Shown: piece after piece, positions 54,320-63,507 of the stretch | Numbering within the stretch: the first letter of the stretch is position 1 | Layout: each line of letters starts with the position of its first letter | Source of the DNA: Ferruginibacter sp. | GTDB taxonomy: Bacteria; Bacteroidota; Bacteroidia; Chitinophagales; Chitinophagaceae | Reading direction: 5' to 3' | DNA: 64,000 bases | NCBI GenBank assembly: GCA_013141435.1 | Contig: JABFQZ010000025.1 | Coordinates: 1-64,000 of the forward strand | Notes under the pieces: model-generated | Seen by the model: the letters and a program-made list of their open reading frames with translations, nothing else | Database searches by the model: none | What the model was told of the DNA's origin: nothing | Position numbers and translations under genes: made by a program

Positions 54320-54772
54320 ATTTTAGTTATTATTTACACTTCAAAAAACGAATTTTCTATTGCCGATTATACATCGGTAATAGAAGTTCTCTTACCGTCG
54401 AATCAGACTAAACTGCCACTAATTTGGCATAAACTATTTTAAATTTTATAAAATAGAATTGACAATATTTATACAACGTATCTCACTTTTTATCTTAAAA
54501 CAAAAGGGGGACAAAAATTAAATACCTCATAAAAATGCCTAAATATTTGCATTATTGAAACTACCAATAAACTACTGCTTTTATTAAAATATAATGGCTT
54601 TTGAACATAAAAAATGTTTGTCGAAAAGCTTTATATATGTAGGTAATTATTATTATCATTTCTCAAATTGTAAATATTTGTTAACGCTGTAACTTTTAGA
54701 AACCTATAACGTTTAATAGTAAAAGGTGGCATTACATTTGAATTATAAATTTTACATTAAAACCACAAAATC
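54320..54772. other. Intergenic region with hairpin and promoter
   Basis: Within these 453 nt I see a hairpin (TATTGCCGAT at 54358-54367 with ATCGGTAATA at 54373-54382, one G-T pair) and the promoter box at 54733-54740. The hairpin lacks a T-run, so it may be regulatory or a weak terminator. No gene is visible. Confidence 0.5.
54733..54740 (+). promoter_or_regulatory. -7 box of the 54773-57334 gene group
   Basis: TACATTTG matches TAnnTTTG fully and lies 32 nt before the ATG at 54773. Confidence 0.5.
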
Positions 54773-55096
54773 ATGAAAAAAATATTATTTACAATTTTAG
54801 TTGTTTCAGCAAGCTTTGCTCTAAAAGCACAAGAACTTGCGCAAGATCAAAATCCAAATTACAAAGTAAGTATGGATAAATACACAGCAGCTCAAGCAAC
54901 GTTGCAAACCACCATGAACACTACAGTACAAAACACTTACACTGCATACGATTGGCGAATAGCTAAGAGTAAACGCAAAGCAGAAAACAGAAGCTATAGA
55001 AGAGAGAGAGCTTTATCAAACCAATATTATTACAACAATAATTATGGTTACAGAAATAACTATAATCAAAAATATTATAGACACAGGTGTCGCTAA
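54773..55096 (+). CDS. Small exported protein with Tyr/Asn/Arg-rich tail
   Basis: 107 residues with a signal peptide ending LKAQE. The C-terminal part is basic and aromatic (RSYRRERALSNQYYYNNNYG and YRNNYNQKYYRHRCR). No domain is recognised; low-complexity tails of this type occur in small envelope proteins. The LpoB-like gene begins 38 nt downstream, so they may be one operon. Confidence 0.65.
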   Translation: MKKILFTILVVSASFALKAQELAQDQNPNYKVSMDKYTAAQATLQTTMNTTVQNTYTAYDWRIAKSKRKAENRSYRRERALSNQYYYNNNYGYRNNYNQKYYRHRCR

Positions 55097-55134
55097 ATTT
55101 TACAAAATATTTTTAACATTTAAAACCAAAAATC

Positions 55135-55716
55135 ATGAAACAAATATTTACAATAGCAATAGCAACTTCAATTTTATTACTTGCATCTTGCGCACATAAA
55201 GTTACCCGTATAGACCCTACCGAAACCCCAGATTTAAGTGGTAATTGGAATTATACCGATAGCAGAATTACAGCCGAAGAAATGATAAACCAATCGCTTA
55301 CAGGCAAATGGCTTAGCGATCATTTACAACAAAAAGGAAAAAAACCTGTAGTAATTGTAGGCTTTGTAACCAATAAAAGCCACGAGCATATAGAAGCAGA
55401 AACTTTTATGAACGACCTTGAAAAATCGTATATAACAACCGAAAAAGTAGGCTTAGTACAAAGCGGAAAAAAGAGAGAAGAAATGCGTTCAGAAAAAGCA
55501 GACCAACAAACCAATTCAACAATAAGTACGCTAAAAAAGTTTGGCTTAGAAAAAGGCGCCGATTATATTTTACAAGGTTCAATAAACTCTATAGTAGATC
55601 CTTACAAAAGAAAAAAATCGGTAACCTATCAAATAGACTTGGTACTTACCAATATAGAAACCAACGAAGTTGTTTGGATAGGTGATAAAAAAATATCAAA
55701 AAATATTAAAAACTAA
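55135..55716 (+). CDS. LpoB-like penicillin-binding-protein activator lipoprotein
   Basis: 193 residues. Lipobox LLLASCAHK with the acylated Cys at about 19. The rest fits the LpoB fold: DLSGNWNYTDSR, KPVVIVGFVTNKSHEHIEAE read across about 64-83, GADYILQGSINSIVD and YQIDLVLTNIETNEVVWIGD. In proteobacteria such proteins stimulate bifunctional PBPs; a similar role in peptidoglycan synthesis is inferred here. The next gene is a COG3014-type lipoprotein. Confidence 0.88.
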   Translation: MKQIFTIAIATSILLLASCAHKVTRIDPTETPDLSGNWNYTDSRITAEEMINQSLTGKWLSDHLQQKGKKPVVIVGFVTNKSHEHIEAETFMNDLEKSYITTEKVGLVQSGKKREEMRSEKADQQTNSTISTLKKFGLEKGADYILQGSINSIVDPYKRKKSVTYQIDLVLTNIETNEVVWIGDKKISKNIKN

Positions 55717-55721
55717 ACATT

Positions 55722-55800
55722 ATATTTTTTGTTTGCCAGCATCAGATTTTTAATCAACTTCAGTGGCGTCGCACCATTCATCATTATAGCTATATTCAAC
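55722..55800 (-). repeat. Copy B of the short dispersed intergenic repeat
   Basis: On the minus strand, GATGAATG precedes GTGCGACGCCACT, with GCTGGC 21 nt later and an A-rich tail. This is the same layout as copy A before cysS (22679-22747). Confidence 0.5.
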
Positions 55801-55858
55801 TTTTACCGAAGCAAATAAATCTTCGTTGTTTTGCAGTCCAAAATAAAAAATTTATACA

Positions 55859-57334
55859 ATGAAAGTAAAACTACTACGGGCATTGGTATATACAATGCTA
55901 ATGCTCGTATTTAATTCTTGTGCTACTTACAATAAATCTATGAGCTCGTATTACACCAATATACAAGAGCATAATTACGAACAAGCATTGCACAGTTTAA
56001 AAAACAACAAGCTAATAAAAAAAGATAGAAACGCCTTACTCTATAATTTAGAAATGGGCAAAATATATCGTTTACAAAATAATTACGTGTACAGTAATTT
56101 GTATTTGAATGCAGCCGATCAAATAATAGAAAACAACCGAAAAACAATAGCCGATATTGCCGTAAGTAATTTGTTAAATCCAATGCATCAAACTTATTTA
56201 GGCGAAGACCATGAGCAATTTATGATGCATTATTACAAAGCACTTAATTATGCAAATATTGGAAACACAGAAGATGCTGTAGTAGAAGCTAGGCGTATTA
56301 CATTATCGGCAAATACACAAAATAATAAATATAAAAATAAAGACAACAGGTATAGCAATGATGCATTTGCTTTAAACCTGCAGGGCATAATATACGAAAT
56401 GGCTGACGATATAAACAACGCTTTTATATCGTATAGAAACGCTGCCGATATTTATATAAAAAACAACAACGAATATTACGGTGTAAAAATACCATTGCAA
56501 TTACAAAAAGATGTATTAAGAACAGCTACAATATTGGGTTTTGAAGTAGAGCAAAACCAATACAAAAATGAACACAACACAAGTTTTATAGATACAATAA
56601 ATAATAATGGCGAAGTAATTATTTTTTTAGAAGAAGGGCAAGCACCAATAAAAGAAGAAAAAAATTTTGTACTTACAGCCGGTAATAATGGTATAAATAG
56701 TTTTACATATTTCGATGAAAATGGCTACAGCCAACCATTTAATTTTAATGCAAATACTTATGGAATTAGCAACGAAAAATTAACAGATATACGAGCATTC
56801 AAATTATCATTGCCAGTATATAATATTCAGTACTACCAACAGCAAAAAATATTTGTTGCAAACAATGGCAAAAACTACGAGCCACAATTGGTGCAAAATA
56901 TAAATAATATTGCCATCAATATTTTAAAAGAAAGATTTGTAACCGAAATGGCAAATGCAGTAGCACGGCAAGTAACAAAAAAACTTTTAGAAAAAGGTAC
57001 CGAAGCCTTGGCTGAAGGTATAGCTAGAAGTACAGATAAAAGTGAAGCAAAAGATACAAGCCAAGCAGCAAAAGATAAAACCAACTTTGAAAAAGAAAAC
57101 AGAAAAAACACCGCTGGTAATATTGCAGGGCTTGCCGTAAATATTTTTAATACAATAACCGAAAAAGCCGATACAAGAAACTGGCAAAGTCTGCCTGCAT
57201 TTGTAAGCTATGTACGCATACCACTACAGCAAGGCGAAAATAATATTGTAGTAACTGCAAATGGAAAAGAAAAAGAAATAAAAATAAATGCTGCTAAGGG
57301 CTTGCAAATTATAAGTATTACATTAGATAATTAG
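55859..57334 (+). CDS. COG3014-type lipoprotein with TPR-like helices
   Basis: 491 residues. The lipoprotein signal ends FNSCATYNK (Cys about 21). The N-terminal half is helical and TPR-like (EQALHSLKNNKLIKKDRN, HYYKALNYANIGNTEDAVVE, ALNLQGIIYEMADDINNAF), followed by a beta region and a charged helical linker (about 385-420). It fits the COG3014 family, which often neighbours LpoB-like genes; function unknown, presumably envelope assembly. Confidence 0.8.
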   Translation: MKVKLLRALVYTMLMLVFNSCATYNKSMSSYYTNIQEHNYEQALHSLKNNKLIKKDRNALLYNLEMGKIYRLQNNYVYSNLYLNAADQIIENNRKTIADIAVSNLLNPMHQTYLGEDHEQFMMHYYKALNYANIGNTEDAVVEARRITLSANTQNNKYKNKDNRYSNDAFALNLQGIIYEMADDINNAFISYRNAADIYIKNNNEYYGVKIPLQLQKDVLRTATILGFEVEQNQYKNEHNTSFIDTINNNGEVIIFLEEGQAPIKEEKNFVLTAGNNGINSFTYFDENGYSQPFNFNANTYGISNEKLTDIRAFKLSLPVYNIQYYQQQKIFVANNGKNYEPQLVQNINNIAINILKERFVTEMANAVARQVTKKLLEKGTEALAEGIARSTDKSEAKDTSQAAKDKTNFEKENRKNTAGNIAGLAVNIFNTITEKADTRNWQSLPAFVSYVRIPLQQGENNIVVTANGKEKEIKINAAKGLQIISITLDN

Positions 57335-57478
57335 TTAAACCCAAATTAAGCATTAGGCAATTTAGTATATCGAAATCAAGCCTTTAAAGCTACACTTCCT
57401 TGAAGCAACATTTTGCTAAATTGAAATGAGCACCTAGTTGAAATTAAAAAAAATGTTGTAATTAGATATTGCCAGTAC

Positions 57479-58705
57479 CTAAGGCATTAGTTTTTTAGTG
57501 CTAGTTTTATTATGCAGCGAAAAATAAGCAATTAAAGCGCTTGCCAACATAAATAAAGAACCTGCAACAAAAGATACTCCCGGAAAATAAAATGGCGCTT
57601 TGGTACTTGTAAAATACGAAAATAAGCCTGTCATTAACATTGGGCCAAAAATAGAAGTAAGGCTAATAAGACTTGTGAGTGCACCTTGTAGCTCTCCTTG
57701 CTCGTTGGCAGCTACATTGCCCGATATTATAGATTGCAAAGCAGGTCCACAAATTCCGCCAAGGCAATAGGGTACTAAAAACAAAAACATCATCCATGTT
57801 TGTGTAGCAAATGCAAAAAGCATTAAGCCTACCGCATAAAGTAATAATCCAAAATAAACACTTTTTTCGTTGCCTATTTTTGGGTTTATAAATCTAATTA
57901 GCCCACCTTGTACAATACTTACCAAAACACCTACTACACCCAACGAAATACCAATCATTTTTTCGGTCCAATGCAGTTTTTCTATACCAAAAAAACTCCA
58001 ATTACTTTGTACTGCATGTGCTGCCATGTATATTAAAATAAAAGAAAAAATTAAACCTCCAAGATTCGGATATTTTTTTAATTGCAACAATGAGCCAATA
58101 GGGTTTGCTCTTTTTATATCAAAAGCCCTGCGATTATTTTTGCTTAACGACTCAGGCAAAATAAAATAACCATACAAAAAATTTAAAAAACTTAAACCAG
58201 CAGCCACCATAAAAGGAATACGAGCACCAAACGAACCAAGCAAACCACCAAGCACAGGGCCAATAATAAATCCAATACCAAATGCAGCACCAATCATTCC
58301 AAAATTTTGCGCCCTATTTTCTTTAGTACTTATATCTGCTATATATGCAGTGGCAGTAGTAAAACTTGCGCCACCAATACCAGCAATAGCTCTACCCACA
58401 AAAAGCCATGCTATTGTAGGTGCAAAAGAAAGAAACAAATAATCTACCGCTAAACCCAACAAAGAAAATAATAAAACAGGTCTTCGGCCATATTTATCGC
58501 TTAAGCCACCAAGCACTGGCGAAAAAACAAATTGCATAACGGCGTAAGTAGCCGTAAGCCAACCGCCCCATTTAGCAGCATTGCTAATATTGCCATGTAT
58601 TAATTGTTCTATCAGTTTTGGTAATACTGGTATTATTAATCCTAAACCCGTAACATCAATTACTAGTGTAATAAAAATAAAACCTATTGCAGCTTTTTTG
58701 TTCAT
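57479..58705 (-). CDS. MFS transporter, TCR/Tet-like
   Basis: 408 residues with 12 membrane segments. The loop motif [17 protein letters not shown] (about 61-77) and the fifth-helix antiporter motif [15 protein letters not shown] (about 139-153) fit the TetA-type drug/H+ antiporter group. The substrate is unknown; resistance cannot be inferred. It is monocistronic and divergent from the sigma-factor operon. Confidence 0.92.
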   Translation of the reverse strand: MNKKAAIGFIFITLVIDVTGLGLIIPVLPKLIEQLIHGNISNAAKWGGWLTATYAVMQFVFSPVLGGLSDKYGRRPVLLFSLLGLAVDYLFLSFAPTIAWLFVGRAIAGIGGASFTTATAYIADISTKENRAQNFGMIGAAFGIGFIIGPVLGGLLGSFGARIPFMVAAGLSFLNFLYGYFILPESLSKNNRRAFDIKRANPIGSLLQLKKYPNLGGLIFSFILIYMAAHAVQSNWSFFGIEKLHWTEKMIGISLGVVGVLVSIVQGGLIRFINPKIGNEKSVYFGLLLYAVGLMLFAFATQTWMMFLFLVPYCLGGICGPALQSIISGNVAANEQGELQGALTSLISLTSIFGPMLMTGLFSYFTSTKAPFYFPGVSFVAGSLFMLASALIAYFSLHNKTSTKKLMP

Positions 58706-58845
58706 ACTATTTTTAATAATGCAAATGTGCGGATAATATTGTTCATAAATTTATTTTTATGAATTTGTAACTTTTTTAAATGTGCTTCGTTAAACAATTA
58801 TAACAAAACAACTGTAATTTTATAAGCAATAATTTTAAAATTAGT

Positions 58846-59331
58846 ATGACTGAAAGAGAATATAACGATTGTGTGAAATTATATGCAGATAATGTGTATC
58901 GTTTTATTCTTAAAAATATAAAAAATGAAAATGATGCTAAAGATATTGTACAAAGCACTTACGAAAAAGTTTGGGTAAACAGAAACCAAGTAGATAATTT
59001 GAAATGCAAAAGTTATTTATTTACAGTAGCGTACAATACAATGATAGATAGTATTCGAAAAAATAAGAGAGTAATTTTAAAAGATGATTTTGCCGAAAAT
59101 GATTTTGGAAGCAACAACCAACAACAAAATACAAAAAGAGTAATAGAAGAAGCGCTAAACAAATTAAATAGCAGAGATAAAAGCCTTGTATTGCTAAAAG
59201 ATTATGAAGGATATAATTATGCCGAAATAGGCGAAATAACAGGATTGAACGAAAGCCAAGTAAAAGTGTATTTGCACAGGGCAAGACTACAACTTAGAGA
59301 ATACTTGGTAAGTGTAAATAATGTAATTTAA
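58846..59331 (+). CDS. ECF-type RNA polymerase sigma factor
   Basis: 161 residues. Region 2 spans about 5-70 (NENDAKDIVQSTYEKVW, SYLFTVAYNTMIDSIRKN) and region 4 about 105-155 (LVLLKDYEGYNYAEIGEITG, then ESQVKVYLHRARLQLREYL). It heads an operon with a membrane anti-sigma-like gene and an outer-membrane-type protein, so it is likely released by an envelope signal and probably controls its own operon. Confidence 0.95.
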   Translation: MTEREYNDCVKLYADNVYRFILKNIKNENDAKDIVQSTYEKVWVNRNQVDNLKCKSYLFTVAYNTMIDSIRKNKRVILKDDFAENDFGSNNQQQNTKRVIEEALNKLNSRDKSLVLLKDYEGYNYAEIGEITGLNESQVKVYLHRARLQLREYLVSVNNVI

Positions 59332-59349
59332 AATTATTTTAAGAAAACA

Positions 59350-60465
59350 ATGAACATTAACAGAAATAATTACGAAACCTATTTTTTGCTTTATGCAGAT
59401 AATGAGTTGTTGGCTAATGAGCGTATAATTGTAGATAATTTTTTAGCAGAAAATGAAGATTTGAAAATAGAATTAGAATTACTTCAAAATACAAAATTAC
59501 CATTAGAAGAAATAAGCTACACCGATAAAAGTTTTTTATACAAAGAAATTATTTTTGATAAAAAAATACAAGAGCAAATTTTATTAAAACTAGATGGAGA
59601 ATTGGCTGGAGAAGAACTTAAAGAATTAAATACATTGTTGATAATAAATGAAGATGCAAAAAGCGAATACAATCTTTTACAAAAAACAATTTTACAACCA
59701 GAAAACAGTATAGGTTTTAAAGATAAAGCCTTACTATATAAAAAAGAGAACATAATATATCTTGGCTGGCTTAAATGGGCTGCAGCTGCTATTTTTATAG
59801 GTATTGGTTATTTGTATATTTCTAAAATGGTTTATAATACAAATACAAAAAATTTGAAAATAGTAAAAAATACCAATTTGCCAACTCATAAAATAAAAAA
59901 TGAGAGTACAACAATTACAGATTTATCTAAATTTGATAGTACAAAACAACAAGTTATTGTTAATTACAAAACTGCAATTAGCAATACCGAAACTTTTATA
60001 GCTACCAAACAAGCTAACAAAGAAAAACACTTCCAAACTACTAAGGAAACTGCAAAAGAAACAATAAAAGAAGATGCCATTTTTGTAAAAAACAATACAG
60101 CAACTACAAATAGCGAAAAGGGAAACTCAACCGAATTAACAATATCTAACTCAACAGAAATTGCTGTGCAAAATAAAATTGAATCAACTCCACAACAAAT
60201 AGAAAATTTAATAAACACCCAAGCTTTAGTAGCAAAAGTATTTAATAGCTCAGAAGAACATATAAAGAATACTGTAGCAAAAACTACTGCTGCATCTAAT
60301 TACGACAAAAGCGATAATAAATTTTTGTATATAAAGGAAGATGTAATTAGAAAATCGAAGGCAGGTAGTTTTTTAAAAAAAGCTAAACAATTTATAGAGC
60401 GTACAGCAAATTTAAAAGAAGGAAATAATTTGCAAATTGCTGGCTTTGAAATAGCAGCAAAATAA
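59350..60465 (+). CDS. Putative anti-sigma factor with duplicated N-terminal module
   Basis: 371 residues with one membrane segment (about 137-157, WLKWAAAAIFIGIGYLYIS). The cytoplasmic part holds two similar modules: YADNELLANERIIVDNFLAE with YTDKSFLYKE, and KLDGELAGEELKELNTLL with FKDKALLYKK. The long Thr/Lys-rich part after the membrane segment lies in the periplasm. Position 18 nt behind the sigma gene supports an anti-sigma role. No zinc motif is seen. Confidence 0.75.
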   Translation: MNINRNNYETYFLLYADNELLANERIIVDNFLAENEDLKIELELLQNTKLPLEEISYTDKSFLYKEIIFDKKIQEQILLKLDGELAGEELKELNTLLIINEDAKSEYNLLQKTILQPENSIGFKDKALLYKKENIIYLGWLKWAAAAIFIGIGYLYISKMVYNTNTKNLKIVKNTNLPTHKIKNESTTITDLSKFDSTKQQVIVNYKTAISNTETFIATKQANKEKHFQTTKETAKETIKEDAIFVKNNTATTNSEKGNSTELTISNSTEIAVQNKIESTPQQIENLINTQALVAKVFNSSEEHIKNTVAKTTAASNYDKSDNKFLYIKEDVIRKSKAGSFLKKAKQFIERTANLKEGNNLQIAGFEIAAK

Positions 60466-60501
60466 GACAATAAATACTTTATAAAAATTAAATTAAACAC
60501 C

Positions 60502-61410
60502 ATGAAAAAGATATTACTCTTTGTAGGCATTGCCACATTTACATTATCATCGTTTGCACAAGAACCAACAAAAACCGATACTACTGTAGTAAAAGCCGAC
60601 ACTATTATAGTGTATAAAAATGATACTACACGAATAGGTAAAATTTTAATTATAAAAAAACATAAAAAAAACTATGGCGATTCGGTTAGCATAATTACAG
60701 ATAGTAGTAGTATGATAGTAAAGAAAAAATCGAAAATTACAACAAATTTTATTGTTTTCGATTTAGGTTTTGCCAATTGGATAGACAAAACAAATTATGC
60801 AACTGCTGGTAGTTATGTAGTTACAAAAGCAGGCACACCAGCTTTTTCGGCCGATGATATGCGCCTAAGAGCAGGTAAAAGTGTAAATGTAAACATTTGG
60901 TTTTTTATGCAAAAAATTGCCTTAATAAAAAATAATGTGAATTTAAAATATGGCCTTGGTGTAGAGTTGCAAAACTATAGTTTTAGATCGCCAATAAGTT
61001 TTAAAGAAGATGGTATAATACCTTATAGTGGGGGCGCAATTACCAATTCGCCATTTATTTTTAGGGATTCTATAACGTTTACAAAAAATAAGCTTGCTAC
61101 AAAATATTTAACAATACCAGTAATGCTAAATTTTGCAGCAAACAATAAAACAAGCAAAAGAGGTTTTGGTGCCAGTGTAGGAGTAAGTTTTGGTTATTTG
61201 TACAAACAACGAAACAAACAAAAAAGCAGCCTTTATGGTAAACAAAGAAACCAAGGCGATTATAATTTACAAAAATTCAAATTTAGTTATACTGCAGAAG
61301 CTGGCTTGGGCTCATTCAGACTATTTGGTTCTTATACTCCAAAATCTATTTTCGAAAATAGTTTAGATATTAGGCCATACAATATTGGGTTGAGGTTTAG
61401 TAATTGGTAA
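60502..61410 (+). CDS. Outer-membrane beta-barrel-like protein
   Basis: 302 residues with a signal peptide ending SSFAQEP. The C-terminal two-thirds show alternating aromatic beta strands (VNVNIWFFMQKIALIKNNVN is one such stretch) and the chain ends in IGLRFSNW, a barrel-closing aromatic terminus. Third gene of the ECF sigma operon and a likely target or sensor component. A bidirectional terminator follows. Confidence 0.8.
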   Translation: MKKILLFVGIATFTLSSFAQEPTKTDTTVVKADTIIVYKNDTTRIGKILIIKKHKKNYGDSVSIITDSSSMIVKKKSKITTNFIVFDLGFANWIDKTNYATAGSYVVTKAGTPAFSADDMRLRAGKSVNVNIWFFMQKIALIKNNVNLKYGLGVELQNYSFRSPISFKEDGIIPYSGGAITNSPFIFRDSITFTKNKLATKYLTIPVMLNFAANNKTSKRGFGASVGVSFGYLYKQRNKQKSSLYGKQRNQGDYNLQKFKFSYTAEAGLGSFRLFGSYTPKSIFENSLDIRPYNIGLRFSNW

Positions 61411-61422
61411 AACACATCTATT

Positions 61423-61462
61423 GAAAAAAAAGTACATTTTAACTAAAAATGTACTTTTTTTT
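61423..61462 (+). terminator. Intrinsic terminator after the barrel gene
   Basis: GTACATTTT and AAAATGTAC form the stem, extended by an A-run and a T-run on either side, with a short loop. Confidence 0.85.
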
Positions 61463-61562
61463 GTATTTACAATTTTTATAACATTTTTGTTGTTTACTTT
61501 TTATTATTTTGTAGGTCTAAATAAAATAACAAATTAAAATCCGAATTTAAAAACCAACAAAA

Positions 61563-62141
61563 ATGAAAAATCCCCTCATTCGTTTTGTTTTATCAGCATT
61601 GCTATTTTCAACCCTATTAAGTTTTGCCCCCGCAAAAAACAGTTTTAGAGAATTAAGAAAAAGAACTATTGCAAAAAAATTTAGAATTAGCAATAACACA
61701 AATCCATATTACATTATAGTTTCTAAAAAAGATTATGAACTTAATGTGTACGATGATGAAGGTTGGTATGCTACTTACCCAATAGTATTTGGCAGTAAAG
61801 ACTTGAGCGATAAAATGCGTGAAGGGGATAAAAGAACACCTACTGGTACTTTTAAAATTATACTAAAAAAAATAAATAAAAAATGGGGCAGAGAGCTTTT
61901 ATTAGATTACCCGAATGCTGAAAGCATTAGGCGTTTTAACGAACGAAAAGCAAAAGGGCTTGTGCCAAAAAATGCACGCATTGGCAATGGTATAGCTATT
62001 CATGCTACTCGTAAAGAAGAAGAGTGGACTGTAGATAACTTTTATAACTGGACAGATGGATGTGTATCTGTAAAATATTCGGAAATGGAAGATTTGTATA
62101 GCTACATACCAGTAGGTACGCCAGTAACCATACAGCCATAA
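61563..62141 (+). CDS. L,D-transpeptidase (YkuD family)
   Basis: 192 residues with a signal peptide ending near SFAPAKNS. The catalytic domain shows YYIIVSKKDYELNVYD, KRTPTGTFKI, GIAIHATRKEEEW with the catalytic His and WTDGCVSVKYSEMEDL with the nucleophilic Cys. It makes 3-3 cross-links or attaches proteins to peptidoglycan in the periplasm. It ends 4 nt before the convergent queA gene. Confidence 0.93.
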   Translation: MKNPLIRFVLSALLFSTLLSFAPAKNSFRELRKRTIAKKFRISNNTNPYYIIVSKKDYELNVYDDEGWYATYPIVFGSKDLSDKMREGDKRTPTGTFKIILKKINKKWGRELLLDYPNAESIRRFNERKAKGLVPKNARIGNGIAIHATRKEEEWTVDNFYNWTDGCVSVKYSEMEDLYSYIPVGTPVTIQP

Positions 62142-62145
62142 CTCT

Positions 62146-63372
62146 TTAATTATCTATAAAAATTAAATTACCATCACCATAACTTAAAAAGCGAAATTCG
62201 TTTTTTAAGGCATAGTCATACATTTTTTTCCAATTGTTGCCAACAGCAGCAGCTACCAATAAAAGTAATGTAGAGCATGGTTGATGAAAATTTGTAACAA
62301 GCATATTTGCAATTCTAAAAGTATATCCTGGTACAATTAATATTTGTGTTTTTGTAAAAATAGATTGTTTGTTGTTTTTTTTCATCCAATACAAAAGTGT
62401 TTGCAGCGCCTCATTAGCATTTATATTATTGCTCACAAATTTTTCTTCATACACATCCCATTGCAATAAAGTTAATGCAGTAATAGATGGATTAAAAAAT
62501 ATTTTTACACCTAACCAATACAAAGTTTCAATAGTACGTAACGATGTAGTGCCTACAGCAACAATTTTTCCAATACTTTTTTGCAAGTTTTCAATTGTAC
62601 AATAATCAACATCAATATATTCGGCATGCATTTCATGCTGCTCCATAGTAGCCGATTTTACAGGCTTAAATGTACCTGCGCCTACATGTAACGTTACAAA
62701 AGATTTAATAATATTTTTTGCAATCAGTTTTTCAAAAATATTTTCCGAAAAATGTAAACCTGCTGTAGGTGCAGCTACCGAACCATTTGTTTTAGCAAAA
62801 ATAGTTTGGTATCTACTTGTATCCTCGTTATCAGTAATTCTTTTTATATATGGTGGTAAAGGTACGCTACCAGACGCTTCTATTATTTGTGCAAAAGTAT
62901 AATTTGTATTATTCCAACTAAATTCTACAACAAACGACTCGGTTATTTTTTCTATTTTTTTAGCAAATAAAATTATTTTAGTATTGTTAATAGCTATTTC
63001 TTTTTCTAAAATATCGTCTTTCCATTTTGCCGCACCGCCTACAAAGCATTTCCATTGCACTACCTTATTACTAACCATTATTTGCTCATAAGTGTCAATA
63101 TTGCCATGTGGTTCCAAACAAAATATTTCAATATTTGCACCAGTAGCTTTGCTAAATTTAATACGTGCATTTATTACCTTAGAGTTATTAAAAATTAATA
63201 ATGATTTTTCAGGAATTTGTGTAGCAATCTCACTAAAAACAGATTCTACAATTTTTTCATCTTTAAAAATTAGCAATTTAGATGCATCTCTTTTTGAAAG
63301 TGGATGCATGGCAATTTTTTCATTTGGTAAATCATAATTATAATCTAATATAGAAATAGACTGCGGTTTCAT
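62146..63372 (-). CDS. queA: S-adenosylmethionine:tRNA ribosyltransferase-isomerase
   Basis: 408 residues. Family hallmarks are YDLPNEKIAMHPLSKRDASK near the N-terminus, LLIFNNSKVINARI, SVPLPPYIKR, GSVAAPTAGLHFSE, VTLHVGAGTFKPV, and YGDGNLIFID near the end. It transfers and isomerises the ribosyl moiety of SAM onto preQ1 tRNA in queuosine synthesis. It is somewhat longer than the E. coli enzyme (356 residues). Divergent from nadB. Confidence 0.96.
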   Translation of the reverse strand: MKPQSISILDYNYDLPNEKIAMHPLSKRDASKLLIFKDEKIVESVFSEIATQIPEKSLLIFNNSKVINARIKFSKATGANIEIFCLEPHGNIDTYEQIMVSNKVVQWKCFVGGAAKWKDDILEKEIAINNTKIILFAKKIEKITESFVVEFSWNNTNYTFAQIIEASGSVPLPPYIKRITDNEDTSRYQTIFAKTNGSVAAPTAGLHFSENIFEKLIAKNIIKSFVTLHVGAGTFKPVKSATMEQHEMHAEYIDVDYCTIENLQKSIGKIVAVGTTSLRTIETLYWLGVKIFFNPSITALTLLQWDVYEEKFVSNNINANEALQTLLYWMKKNNKQSIFTKTQILIVPGYTFRIANMLVTNFHQPCSTLLLLVAAAVGNNWKKMYDYALKNEFRFLSYGDGNLIFIDN

Positions 63373-63507
63373 TTATATAAAATATAGCGTATTTTAATTT
63401 TTTAAAAATGTAAATATATTGTAAAGCATAATCTCACTAATAAAAATATTTATATTTCGTTTTTAAAAAATTAACATCGAAATTTGAATAACTACATACT
63501 TATAATT

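Noticed and set aside
57479..58705. Tetracycline-resistance gene
   Set aside because: The Tet-like motifs are shared by many MFS antiporters; nothing in the sequence identifies the substrate.
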